Assembly: GCF_032362555.1 (NCBI RefSeq) | Contig: NC_083515.1 | Location: forward strand, 7,351,001 to 7,415,000 | Source: Amyelois transitella | Lineage: Eukaryota; Arthropoda; Insecta; Lepidoptera; Pyralidae | Direction of reading: 5' to 3' | DNA: 64,000 nucleotides | Part shown: piece by piece, positions 46,248-58,100 of the stretch | How the letters are laid out: every line of letters begins with the position of its first letter | Position numbering within the stretch: position 1 is the first letter of the stretch | Notes under the pieces: generated by a model | The model's database searches: none | What the model was told of the DNA's origin: nothing | The model's input: only the letters and a program-made list of their open reading frames with translations | Position numbers and translations under genes: made by a program

Positions 46248-46308
46248 TTCTTTGGCGAACTAGGAAGATTAAGATTATGTTCTATAATCTTCCTAGTTCA
46301 CCAAAGAA
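46248..46308. repeat. Long inverted repeat, 24-bp arms, 13-base loop
   Basis: Arms 46248-46271 and 46285-46308 have a single mismatch. Confidence 0.9.
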
Positions 46309-46534
46309 ACGACACATTGCCAAAAAAATCATAGCATGTAAAGTATTTTTTTGGATTCGGCTGCCTGTTCGATTCCATTCTTGTTATTTCTGAAGAAGTA
46401 GATGTTAGTAGAGAATGTTTCAATTTTATTTGGTATTAATTGGAGAGCACTTCTTTCTATACGTCTCAGAAGGCTCTTAAGTACAAATGTATAGATGTAC
46501 TTTTTATAAGGACCACTGGCGTTTTGGAGATTGA

Positions 46535-46668
46535 CTTCTTTATCCTGTACAGAGGCAATAGTCTCGCGAAGACTGAAAGGTCACGTTCAGCTGTATGGCT
46601 AAATATTGGAATTGACAATTCAAATAGTGAATCGTCTAAAAGAAGAATCACAAGTTTATAAGCCTATT
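46535..46668 (-). repeat. RTE-derived SINE, partial
   Basis: On plus: CTGTACAGAGGCAATAGTC, GGTCACGTTCAGCTGTATGG, CAAATAGTGAATCGTC, AGAAGAATCACAAGTTTATA. Confidence 0.75.
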
Positions 46669-47239
46669 TTATTTCGATCTTACCACGAAGTATAAATTGA
46701 AGGAGCATATACCTATTTATTGCTTCAAATTATGTGGCTCCAGTGTTCCAGCAAAGTACTACCAGTATAGAGTAAAACATCACCTTTTTACAAACAACTA
46801 AATTAAGTCAGGTTTTTTAACCGCAGCCGGCCAAAATGAACGTTGTACGGCGCTCAATATGAGGAGCCGAGAAACTAGTGAATGAAGGATGAATTAATAT
46901 ATTTTTTATTGGCTGCTCTCGAGGATCATGAAGATAATAAATTTATATTGAGGTTAGGGTGTGGTGCAAGATTTTCGCAAATAAAAGTTTTTTTTTTTGC
47001 ATGCAAAATATAAGTTCGAGCTAGGGCTTTAATTCATTAAGAATATTGGGTCACACATATTTTGATTTACTTTAATAGTTTAAGACACAAACTCAATATA
47101 TGACTTTTATCTTCAAAATCGTACTAGCTCTTGTCTGCGAATATCACTTCCTCGCGAATATACGCGAGAAATGTCGTTATTTGCAAATCGCGCCCGCGGA
47201 AATATACTGCCTACTCCCAGGATGAACGGTATTTCTTGC

Positions 47240-47475
47240 ATATTTATAGTTACGTCTATCCCTTGCGGAGTAGACAGCTAACAGTCTAAAAGACTAAAAG
47301 GCCACGTTTAGCTGTATGGCTTAATGATGGAATGAAATTCAAAAAATGACAGGTTGCGAGCTCATCGCCTACAAGAGGAATCCCAAATTTAGAAGCCTAT
47401 ACTTTAGTCGCCTTCACGACATCCAAGAGAAAGATATGGAGTGGTTCCATAGTGCCGGAAACCACACGACACACA
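47240..47475 (-). repeat. RTE-derived SINE, near full length
   Basis: On plus it runs from TTACGTCTATCCCTTGCGGA, through ATGACAGGTTGCGAGCTC and GAAAGATATGGAGTGGTTCC, to GCCGGAAACCACACGAC at the head. Confidence 0.88.
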
Positions 47476-48159
47476 GGTTTTTCTTATTTCGAGAAGATTG
47501 GTTATGTAGATGAAGGATGACGTAGCAACAAACAAAAAATATTTATCTACTGCTACAAAAAGTAATTTATTATCTGGCAGTGCCATGATCATCAACAAGA
47601 ACGTAGTATATTTCCTTCCTTATTAAAACCCTCAGGGCATGAGGGGAACTCGCGCCTGGTACTTTTCTTAAAATTTTTCATTATGCCGTGGCTAGCACGT
47701 ATCGGCCACGAGGCTATAAGCGAGTAACGAAAGCAATTAAAAGTTTTTCCTTGTTTCTCATGTTTGGCGATAACAAAGTTTTATAACTGGATTTTTAGGT
47801 ACTGGTTGTGGTCTGTTTCGGACAATATTTTTGGAGATTTAATCAAATATGTACAAAAAATGTATACCTACCTTTTTTTAATAGTAATTGCTTCAACATA
47901 GTTTAAATGGGTGTTCCCCTAAAATGTTTCGGACGCAGCCGGGAGTCGCTTGGTATATCTCACTTGAATTACCCAATCCAGAATTCTGTACATGTACTTA
48001 TTTATGTGGTTGGTTGTACTGTGATAGACATTTCCACGCGTAAAAAGTTGCGAGCAACAGCTAAAAGTATTAATAATTCTGTGTACAAGGAATGCACAAT
48101 AGCTCTTTAAAATGAAATGAGTGTGATTTAAGTTTTTGAGACATATAGCTGAAGCTATC

Positions 48160-48250
48160 GGGAGTAATGATTCGGCTCGACCGCCACCAAAGGGAGGATC
48201 TTCCGCCAGGCTAGGTGTTATGCCTGGGGAACCGTGGCTCCGACGATGTT
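48160..48250 (-). repeat. Dispersed repeat shared with 11450-11515
   Basis: On minus: CACCTAGCCTGGCGG...CCTTTGGTGGCGGTCGAGCC. The same order is found at 11450-11515 on plus, with a short deletion there. Confidence 0.65.
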
Positions 48251-48374
48251 GTGTCGGAGGTTGTACTTATGTTTAAATCCGTGAAATTTTTGTAATTGCG
48301 ATTAAGATTCTTCGCTGATATTGGCTGTTTTCAATTTCTTCGTTGTGATTGACAGAAGGTGTGTGATGTTAGTG

Positions 48375-48465
48375 ATGTCGCCACACTTGGCTTTTCACCG
48401 TTTCAAGACGGTTGGTTCTGTCCACTCCGTAAGAGTAAAATTCGTGATTATATGTATATACATAT
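48375..48465 (+). repeat. RTE-derived SINE tail
   Basis: CACCGTTTCAAGACGGTTGG, TTCTGTCCACTCCGTAAGAG and GTGATTATATGTATATACAT. Confidence 0.75.
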
Positions 48466-49511
48466 GTTTTTTTGTTGATTGAATTTAATTATTTTTATAA
48501 CAAAGCTATTTTACAAAAGTAGTTACATAATTATTTCGTCTTACATAAACCAAGCATGCGCTAGCTGAAACCACATTTCCCATCAACATTGTTGTGTACC
48601 CTTAGTTCCAACTCCGCCGAGACCTACAATGTATAGAAACAGTCTTGATTAAAACATTGTGTATTTCCATTGTGGCTTGAGAAAACACTGGATATTCTTT
48701 TTCTATTTTACTAAATGTGAATAATTTTAATGTTTATAAAAAATCATGTCACAATAAAAAGCGAAACAGCGATAGTTTTCGCGCGATAACAATGGCGTCG
48801 CGCGTGCCATATTACAGGGGCAGGCCCCAAAGACTCGCAGTATCGGAGGGTGCAATTGGGAATACGCAAGGAAGAGAGAAGGACTAAGCTATATGCTACC
48901 AAGTTTAGTTTTTCCTTGTACTGAAATTGGAAGAAGTGTTAAAACAGCGACAGTTTGCTAGCCCATCTGTTTATATAAACCACTTGAGCTAAAACAATTA
49001 AATAAATGTTAAAATATTGAATATTGACACGCGGTTCCACCTATTATCTCCCGCTGTGGTTAGGTTATTAACAACCATGCCTTGTTTTTATAATTTGGGG
49101 TTCATAACTTAACAAAACTGATGAAGGAAATGTAATATCATATACATTACAGTTAGTCAGGTCGCATGTTTCAGTTCATGGTAACGGGTACATGTGGAAT
49201 ACAATCTACTGTAACCCTCCTTGCATGGAAATGGTAAGCGCAAGAAATCTTGTGCTTCTGATTTTACATAGCTATAGTTTATAAAGATTCTATTACACCT
49301 ATAACAGACCTAACGCTGAACGTTATGTTTGATGGCCAATGAAACCTAATGTTTAAACTTTCTTTGCTTAAATAATAGATATTAGTTAATTTTTAAAGAC
49401 AGCTGTGCATACGGAATTCATGATTAATTAGCCTTCTTCAAATATTAAAGAACATAACTATGTTAATGAGGTACCTTAAAGGTTTAGTTGCTCCAAGTTA
49501 TTTCTGTAAGA

Positions 49512-50852
49512 ATGAATATTTTGACGTGTTTGTGCTACTTAATATTATTCTTAAAAGTTAATGAGTGCAATGCATGTACACCTTTCGATAGAAATATCAT
49601 CAGTGAGAAGCGTGATGTCGAAAACTTCAAGATATTCCTAAAAAAATTCGCGTTGAACCAAATTGACCCTTTGCCCGTGTTCAATAACGTCACAGTACCA
49701 GATTACCAGAAGATTATAGAAGAATTCCAAAACGGAAAGGCCAACCCCGATGTTCATCTGAACTTCACTCAATTGGTGACTAAATACGGGTACCCGGTGG
49801 AGCGTCATGAGGTGGTAACCGAAGATAAATATTGTTTGACGTTGTTCAGGATTCCGAACCCACGTGCCCCCGTCGTGTTCCTAATGCATGGATTGCTTGG
49901 CAGCTCTGATGATTGGATTGCTGCTGGAACTAGGATCGGCCTCGCCTACGTGCTTGCAGACGCCGGTTATGACGTCTGGCTCGGTAACGCTCGAGGAAAT
50001 CGTTACTCCAGATGCCATTTGAAGCTGTCTCCCGATTGTGGAGAGTTTTGGGATTTTAGCTTCGATCAGATTGGCCGCTATGATCTTCCAGCTATGATAG
50101 ACTACACATTAGAAAAAACAATCACAAGTAAACTGTTATATGTAGGCCACTCTCAAGGCAATACTGCATTTTATGTGATGACTTCAGTGAAACCGGAATA
50201 CAATGAAAAAATATCGATCATGGTCTGCCTATCTGCAGTCGTATTTATGACTCACGTCAGAAGTCCTCTGGTCCATGTTGTAGCTCCTTTTATTGGAGAC
50301 TTAGACATTCTGGCCAAAGTCCTCGGAGTTTATGAACTTATTCCACGTGATGCTGTTGTTAATGCTGTTACTTCAACTTTTTGTGGGTCACCAGACCTTG
50401 CTGAAATATTTTGTCAGTTTATCATGTTTTTGGGTTGCGGGTTTAATTACTCACAGATCAATTCAACCATGTTACCGGTAGTTTATGGCCATTACCCTGC
50501 CGGTGCGTCAACAAAGCAAGCTATTCATTATACGCAGGGAGTAATTTCGAGTAGATTCCAAAATTACGATTATGGACCTTTGCAAAACATGCTTGAGTAC
50601 GGTGCAGCTGTACCACCTGACTATCCTTTGCAAAACGTGTCCTGTCCCATAGCGCTGTTCTACAGCACGAACGACTGGTTGACGAGCACCGCAGACATTG
50701 TCAGGTTTTTAAATATAGTGCCAAATGTTGTTGAGTTTTATCGTGTCCCATGTGCATTATATGACCATTTTGATTATCTGTTTGCTAAAGATAACGATAT
50801 TCTGATAAACCGAGAAGTTTTACGAATATTAAAAGAATATGTTGACTTTTAA
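49512..50852 (+). CDS. Secreted lipase, acid-lipase/lipase-3 type, intronless
   Basis: 446 aa alpha/beta hydrolase that probably hydrolyses triacylglycerol or other acyl esters outside the cell or in the gut lumen. The start is ATG 49512, which gives a signal peptide (residues 1 to about 21, cleaved near NECNA/C). The N-terminal lipase region (about 85-118, LVTKYGYPVERHEVVTEDKY) is typical of the family. The oxyanion segment is HGLLG (126-130). The catalytic triad is complete: Ser214 in GHSQG, Asp388 in STNDWLTS and His419 in YDHFDYLF. NYDYG (351-355) is also conserved in the family. The length is normal and the frame unbroken. Genes of this family in insects usually have several introns, so a single-exon copy suggests a retrogene or intron loss; no clear poly(A) tract or target duplication is seen. 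Substrate and tissue unknown. Confidence 0.92.
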   Translation: MNILTCLCYLILFLKVNECNACTPFDRNIISEKRDVENFKIFLKKFALNQIDPLPVFNNVTVPDYQKIIEEFQNGKANPDVHLNFTQLVTKYGYPVERHEVVTEDKYCLTLFRIPNPRAPVVFLMHGLLGSSDDWIAAGTRIGLAYVLADAGYDVWLGNARGNRYSRCHLKLSPDCGEFWDFSFDQIGRYDLPAMIDYTLEKTITSKLLYVGHSQGNTAFYVMTSVKPEYNEKISIMVCLSAVVFMTHVRSPLVHVVAPFIGDLDILAKVLGVYELIPRDAVVNAVTSTFCGSPDLAEIFCQFIMFLGCGFNYSQINSTMLPVVYGHYPAGASTKQAIHYTQGVISSRFQNYDYGPLQNMLEYGAAVPPDYPLQNVSCPIALFYSTNDWLTSTADIVRFLNIVPNVVEFYRVPCALYDHFDYLFAKDNDILINREVLRILKEYVDF

Positions 50853-50984
50853 TGTTTAAAATAAGAAATGTACATCATTGTTATCTGTTATTATTTACTT
50901 TTTGATCATCGTCCTTATCATCATCCTTCTTACCTTTTAGAGCGCATTTGACCTCGATCCCATAATGAAGTTTAATATACAAGA
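50853..50984. other. 3' flank of the lipase
   Basis: No canonical AATAAA close to the stop. The nearest clear one is near 51257, past a SINE remnant. Confidence 0.35.
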
Positions 50985-51150
50985 AGCGACTCACGTCGAA
51001 CTTCCTCCTCGGTGTTGGGCTAGCAACGTGTTACTTAATTCTATGATTAAGCTTTACCTTAAGCTGGGCTAAGCCTTTCAGTATTTTTAAGACTCTTGGA
51101 TCTGTCTACTTCGTAAGAGATAAAGACGTAATTATATGTAGGTAAATGTG
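50985..51150 (+). repeat. RTE-derived SINE, diverged
   Basis: AGAAGCGACTCACGTCG, GGTGTTGGGCTAGCAACGTG, GCCTTTCAGTATTTTTAAGA, TAAAGACGTAATTATATGTA. Confidence 0.75.
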
Positions 51151-51910
51151 CACCATTAAACTACTTGGTCCCAGTGGTTTAGGTCAATCAGTTTCCTATT
51201 ATATATTCATTAGTGATTAAATTAATATAGACTATTAAATCAAATTAAACCTAAAAAAATAAATATATGCTACGTTGGGAGGTGTGAACAGAACAAGCTG
51301 TCATCGTTGTGGTAAGCAACAGGAGTGTGGCTGTGTCTGCGGCTGCGAGCTCCGCTCCGACTGCATTCAGAACACGCAACGGTCACCAACGTCAACTAAT
51401 ATTGGATTGCATAATCGGAATATAGTTTACATAGCTGTTATAGCATGATACGAGTATAAATATATCTATGAACTTACATATCACTAACGTCATTTTTAAG
51501 AGCTATTGTGCATTCCTTTTAATAAAAATTAACATTAACCACTGAATTATAATAGTACTGTACTACTAACAAGTAACTGTGAATTAATATTGATGAGGGT
51601 TTTCTGTACCGCTCTCTGCAAGAGAAATACATACAATAAACTTAATGAAATAAAATAATAATCATTTATTTTGAAATATACATAATTACTATGTTAAATT
51701 AGGAATTGATGTGTAAATAGATGTAATTAATTTGTACAGCAGTTCTGTTTTGGTATTGACATTTATTTGTATTTGATGCGATCATAGGATCATTCTTTAT
51801 ATCTTCATACTTATCTGTCTGTTAGGGTAAAAAGTTGAAGTATGTGATTTAAAGTATTCTGAAAACGGCGTCAACAATGCTTATACTAGATATCGAGTCT
51901 ATATCCTTCA
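51151..51910. other. Intergenic DNA
   Basis: No gene with a start codon. A cysteine-codon-rich stretch at about 51280-51380 is noted among the rejected items. Confidence 0.4.
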
Positions 51911-52245
51911 CATACACAATCACGACTCTATCCCTTACAGAGCAGTCAAAGCCTACGCAATAAAAAATAGATTGATAGGCCACGTATCTACCACGGTGTT
52001 AATTAAATCAATAGTCACAAAGAAGACTTGACAATGGAATGAAATAGAGATTCAGACATATAGGTTAATGAAAGCTTGCTTTGCGTGAAGAAGAAACCCA
52101 AAGCCTTTCCTTTGATTAGCTTTTAAAATCTGCGCGGACGACTAACATGAATGTGGTGTCTCTACATGCGGCCTTTCATTCTCTTTGTGACTGTTGGGTC
52201 TGTCGACTCCGTCTAAAGACGTAATAATATTTATTTCTCAAGCTA
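51911..52245. repeat. Two degraded SINE copies in opposite directions
   Basis: About 51911-52145 on minus (ACAATCACGACTCTATCCCT, AAGCCTTTCCTTTGATTAGC, ATCTGCGCGGACGAC). About 52160-52240 on plus (GCGGCCTTTCATTCTC, GTCGACTCCGTCTAAAGACG). Confidence 0.65.
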
Positions 52246-52799
52246 TCGTACATAACTCAGAACAGAGTCATCGGTATATGGCCGAGGTAGGAATTCAATG
52301 CGTATCACGTATTTTTTAGTCGGGCTTACCGATTCGAACACCGACGTTCTCGACATACTTACTATTGACACATTTATTTCTTGTAGAATTGACGTCATGT
52401 AAGCATCATATATCTAAATAGTGCTCCGCACGTGAACGTTGACCCGATGTCCACTTATCTATCCCACAGCCCACTTACAAACTTGATACAAGCCGAGGGT
52501 AACTTCGCGATTGCTTCTTTGTTGGTGTTATGTGATATATCGCATGTACGCATGACGTATGAATTTGACACAATATTGTTGTGTTATTTTTTCGATGTTT
52601 TCCAGAAGACAAGAATTTATCTCTTGTGGAATTTTACGAGAGTTATATGGGTACGGCACTACATGTATGAAAGTTTCGCTTAACATTACTATTTGAGCCA
52701 GAGTAAAAACAATGCCGAATATTTTCACCCAAAACCGTTAATAATACTATATCACAAATGGTCTCTTGTTCTTCGGCTCTTGGTTTCCGGGAATAGGCT
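52246..52799. other. Intergenic DNA
   Basis: No gene supported. The open frames near 52432-52683 have no recognised motif. Confidence 0.4.
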
Positions 52800-53015
52800 A
52801 TAAAACATACATATACATAATAACGTCTCTATCCCTAACGGGACAGATACAGCCTTGAATAGATTGAAAGACCACGTTCACGGTCAACAGTCCAACTGAG
52901 TAAACTTTGCTCAGTTAGACTGTTTAGAGGAATAATGTAATAAAGATTCAAATAGTGACAGGTCGCTAGCCCATTGCCTAAAAGAAGAATCATAAGTTTA
53001 TTAGCCTTACAATCT
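52800..53015 (-). repeat. RTE-derived SINE carrying an inserted palindrome
   Basis: On plus: ACATACATATACATAATAAC, GTCTCTATCCCTAACGGGAC, GAAAGACCACGTTCACGG, then an inverted repeat at 52886-52924, then TTCAAATAGTGACAGGTCGC and AAGAAGAATCATAAGTTTAT. The palindrome replaces the usual middle of the body. Confidence 0.75.
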
Positions 53016-53017
53016 GC

Positions 53018-53052
53018 ACTAGAGGAGAAGTACCAGCTACTTCTCCTCTAGT
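53018..53052. repeat. Perfect palindrome, 15-bp arms, 5-base loop
   Basis: Arms 53018-53032 and 53038-53052. It lies exactly at the head end of the SINE at 52800-53015. Confidence 0.95.
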
Positions 53053-54978
53053 TACTCTGTTTTTTCTTCGCTATCAGATCAGCATGAAAGCTCGCTCGCA
53101 AAAAGAATACTTTATAAAAAGAGAAAAACGAAAGAAAAATATCCCCATGAGCACAAAAACCGAAAACAAAAATATATCAGGGATGTTACTCAGAGAATAC
53201 TTTTCACTTATCTTAATGTAGACAGACAATTGAATATTCTCTGTAACGTAATAATGTGTTGAGTGTACCCTCGTCAAAACGTGATATATGTTGTATTGCT
53301 TTACAAGTTAAAACGTAGTGAGTACAGAAATTATCCGTGTTATAATTTAGTATCCCATGATTCCTCGCCTGAATAATCATAATGCATCAAGTAAACTAAA
53401 AGTGATTCTGCTAGTATTATACACTCCATTAGCGGTAAAATTATTATGCAAAATACAGATGTAGGTAATGATTATTTTAACGATATCAAAGATACTTCTT
53501 CTTCTTCGAGTGGATAATTGACCTTAGTAACGATGTTCGTCTTCAAATAAGTTCTTCTGTACTTCTATATTTCGTAATTGAGGCATCTTATGCCAGTACG
53601 TGCATTGAATTAATATAAACATAACAAGCTACGATGTCTTGGTAACACGTTATTTGTAAAATAAACAGAGCAAGTAAATAATACTTACCAGTTCAAAAAT
53701 CAAGCCAAGAAATAAAAAAGCAGGAATCTAAGCACTAAACTTCGTTTAATAAATGTTAGTGCAAAACGAACTTTTTGCTAGTTAATTTGCTAATTAAGAT
53801 TAGCTTAGCTAACAAGTTTCAAAGCACTTCATTATCTTAAACACTTTTATTAAGTTAATTAATTATAGTTTCCTCCATCAAGCCTTCAATTTTGCTTCAT
53901 TGCTAAAGGTTTCGTGAAAACATGAACAGTATCTAGTGTCTCTATCTCACATCTTTGCGTTTTCCCAGCTTTTTGTTTTATTTTCTACTTTGTCTGGCCT
54001 GCAACGTATTCAGTATAAGACCATCTTCCTAGTGTAAATCCCGGTTACATGGTAGGATAGGAGCCCGGGGTGCCCATGACCATGACCATATTTGACCATG
54101 ATTCTGGATTGAGTATGTCTAGTTTTTGTATGAAGTGACCTTCGTAACCTTTACAGGGGACCCTTATTGGATCGTGGTTATAGCTGCACTAGAAAAATGT
54201 GCCTATTCTCTTACATTAAATACTTTTAGCATGCACATCATGTTTTGCGACGTCAATTCAGGACAGAGCAAATTATAATATAATACAAACTATCCTAAAA
54301 TAATCACGTCATGATCTTCGTATTATTGCTTTGCAGTTAGCTGACGAGATTAACTAACATAATTCTATATTAGATCAGATTACTGTACCAATCTCGAAGC
54401 GATTCTGTTTGTAGTTGTGATTTCTTATGAGTTCCGGAGCTATTGGCTGGACTGCCGCCAACTGATTACACAGAGGCAGAGATTACTTGCGGCACTTAAT
54501 TGAAGCAGCTAGATTTTATATTTTCTTTCTTTCTTTCGAACTACTAAGTACTATTATTAATAATGAAGTAATACGAGTAATTTTGTCTCAACAAAAGAAT
54601 CCCTGACTAAAGTAAGGTTGTGTGACCAATGGTGTACAAATTGATTTATGATTCATTATATTTTTCTTGCAATCTCGTTGGTGTAGTCTATTATTATTTT
54701 CAATTATTAAAATAATTTTCAACTTAGTTATTTAATGTTTTCTGTATATATTGCAAATGGATTACTTTTAATAAGTTTTAATTTAATTTCAATTCATTGT
54801 CTATCAAATCTTTAAAGAACATTCAAAACATTACTTCCGTCCTCTTCAAAGCTCGCCAACGCGGCTAACTTTACAACCGAGCTTACTAGACAAAAGCTGG
54901 AACATTTGCAATTCAATCAACCCGCTAAAATTTAGCAGGCCATACTCGCTACGTTGGTTTCACCAATAGCTTCATTTT
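53053..54978. other. Intergenic DNA
   Basis: About 1.9 kb, AT-rich, with no gene or RNA recognised. About 54030-54200 (GTAAATCCCGGTTACATGG, GGAGCCCGGGGTGCCC, TTGGATCGTGGTTATAGC) may be an old SINE. Confidence 0.4.
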
Positions 54979-54989
54979 AAAATTAGTTA
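54979..54989. repeat. Target-site duplication, left copy
   Basis: AAAATTAGTTA, identical to 58409-58419, directly at the 3' tail of the RTE LINE. Confidence 0.85.
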
Positions 54990-55104
54990 CATACATACAT
55001 ACATACATAAAATCACGCCTCTTTCCCGGAGGGGTAGGCAGAGACTACCTCTTTCCACTTGCCACGATCTCTGCATACTTCTTTCGCTTCGTCCACATTC
55101 ATAA

Positions 55105-58100
55105 TCACTTCATACAAGCTCGGCGGTTTCGGGTACTTTTGACCTGACCCTTTACCAGGACGTCCTTAATTTGATCAAGATACGTTCGTCTAGGTCTTCC
55201 CACTCCGACCTTTCCCTCCACACTCTCCTTGTATATCTGCTTAGTCAACCTGCTTTCATTCATCCTCTCCACATGACCGAACCATCTTAACATACCCTTT
55301 TCTATTCCTGTAACTACATCTTCTTTCACATCACAACATTCCCTTATCACGCTGTTCCTTATCCTGTCACTCAATTTCACACCCATCATACTCCTTAACG
55401 CTCTCATTTCCACTGCATTTATTCTGCTTTCATGCTTCTTTTGCCATACCCAACTTTCACTCCCATACATTAATGTCGGGACCAACACGCCCCTGTGCAC
55501 AGCCAGTCGAGCCTTTTTGGATAGTTTCTGACTGCTCATAAAGGCATGCAAAGCTCCATTCACCATGTTCCCCGCGTTCACTCTCCTTTCAATATCACTA
55601 TCATACTTGCCATCTGATGTAAACTTTGATCCTAGATATACAAACTCTTTCACTTGCTCCACTTTTTCTCCTCCAATCAAAATATTACATGCTGTCATTT
55701 CTTTCTCCATTTCAAAAACCAGTGTTTTAGTTTTACTTACGTTCACTTTCATTCCTTTCTCTTTTAAAGCTTCATGCATACAGTTTACCATCTCCTGTAA
55801 CTCCTCCGCTGATGACGCCAGTATAACCTGATCGTCGGCATAGAGCAGACATTTGACGAGTAACTCATTCATCCTTAATCCACTTTTAGACTCTTTCAAA
55901 TCTGTCAAACAGCTATCCATAAATAGGTTGAACAGCCACGGTGACGCAACACATCCTTGCCTAACGCCTTTCTCAATCTTAAACCACTCAGTGTGCGCTC
56001 CGTTTATCCTGACACAAGCACTCGAATCCTCATATAAGGATTTCAGTGCTCGTATTAAGAGACTGCTCACCCCATGCATAGAAAGTGCTGACCACAATTC
56101 ATTCCTCTCAACTCTGTCATAGGCCTTTTCCAGATCTACGAATGTGCAATAGACTTTTTGACTCTTGGCCAAAAACTTTTCGGCTATGCACCGCAAGGAA
56201 AAGACCTGATCAGTACATCCCATTCCCTTTCGAAATCCCGCTTGAGCATCCCATATTTTGTCATCAGTTTCATTCCTGACTCTATTAATCAATACCTTAG
56301 CATACAATTTGCCGATGACGCTAAGCAGGCTTATACCACGATAATTTTTGCAGTCCAGCTGTGACCCTTTTCCTTTGTAAAGTGGCACGATAACAGCCTT
56401 ACACCAATCTTTTGGTACTCGGCCGCTTCTCCAACACAAATTGAAAAGGCAGTACAACTGACTAGCTACTACGCCTTTTCCTGCTTTAAGCATCTCGACC
56501 GACACTCTATCACACCCAGAAGCCTTTCCCGCTTTCATACTCTTAAGTGCTTCCACAATTTCGAACATTTCAATTTCGCCTTCCATCTCATTCTCTTTTT
56601 CTTCGCTATAGCAGAAATCTTTCTTATTTCCTTCCTTTTTTTCAAATAAACTTTCAAAATAGTCCTTCCATATCTTTAGTACACATTCTTCTCCTTTCAC
56701 AACGCTACCATCCTGGCATCTGATCCTAGTCAGCTCTCTGGTTATAGTATTTCCTCGGGCTGACCTTACGGATTTCCAGAATACTTTCAGATTTGACTGA
56801 AAGTCTTCTGATAGCCTTTTATCAAAATCCTCTTTATACTCTTCTTTCTTTCTAATCACAGCTTTCTTAACCAAATCTTTCATTTTCTTATATTCCTTAC
56901 GTGCTTCATTCACATCTTCATCTATAACCTCTAGCATTCTTAAGTTAGCTTTTGCTGCTAACAAATCCAGCCATGCTTTCTTCTTTAATCGCACAAGTTC
57001 TTGCACATCTTTACTCATCCACGCATTTTTGTGATTTTTTCCTTTCCTTCTTCTACTTACACCACACACTTCAACAGCTACTTTCACAATTCTTTCTTTA
57101 AATTCCTTCCATCCATCTTCAATATCGCTCATTTCATCTAAATCTTCAAATTCATCCTTCAGTCTATTAATATACTTCTTACCTACATCCATATCTTGCA
57201 AATTTTCTACTTTTACTCTTTCCAAAGCGCTGGTTTGCTCCCTTACCCTGTGCCGCCAGCGATTGAAGATACCCCTTATCCGGGATATCACCAGTAAATG
57301 GTCCGAGTCAATGCCAGCACCGCGATATGCACGGGTATCCAGCACTTTGTTCTTCAATCTTTCATCTACAATCACAAAGTCTATCATACTTTTTAAAATA
57401 CCTTCCACTCTTGTGTAGGTGTGGATCTCTTTATGTTGAAACATTGAGTTCGACACAAAAAGATCCCACTCTAGACAAATTTCTAATACACTTCTTCCAT
57501 TATCATTCACCTTTTCGTCACCAAACGCACCAAGCACCTTTTCATATCCATCACGCTTTACACCCACCCATCCATTAAAATCACCTAACATAATAATCTT
57601 CTCATTTGGCTTGGTAACTTTCAATACTTCTCTTACACTATTCCAGAACTCCTCGTTTTCGCTTTTTGCTGATGTTGTACCCCTCGAACCCACATCCCAA
57701 GGTGCATAAACACCTAGAACGAAGATCCGAGTGATTCCAACTTTCAGCCTAATCCATAGAAGACGAGGGCTGACACACTCATACTCATTCACGCACTCAG
57801 CCATTCGTGCAGATAGAATTAGACCGACCCCTTGACAGCCTCGGCTGGTACTGGAAATTCCAGACCAATACGCCGTGTAAGGGCCGTGCTGCGTCGCGTC
57901 GCATCCTTTCCGCTTCGTTTCATTCTCGCACAACACATCCAAACGTCTTTCATCCATCATCTGGCATACTTCCTCAATCTTATCCTTCATTCCTCCTCTT
58001 ACATTCATCGTCGCAAAGCGGCTTTCAGCAGACCGCATACCGCTCCCGCCGGGAACGAGACGTGATGGGGTGCGGACACCATCGCCGCCATTTATATGCT

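Larger units (their letters stand above)
47476..49440. other. Intergenic DNA upstream of the lipase
   Basis: No other gene. It holds a family-2 SINE fragment (about 47935-47985), the inverse of the 11450-11515 repeat (about 48160-48250), a SINE tail (48375-48465) and a small SINE fragment near 48940-48970. Confidence 0.5.

Noticed and set aside
49488..49511. Upstream extension of the lipase frame
   Set aside because: It begins with TTG, not ATG; the ATG at 49512 gives a proper signal peptide at the N-terminus.
51280..51380. Cysteine-rich reading frame (TSCHRCGKQQECGCVCGC)
   Set aside because: No ATG in frame, a stop just upstream, and no splice acceptor or family match that I can defend.
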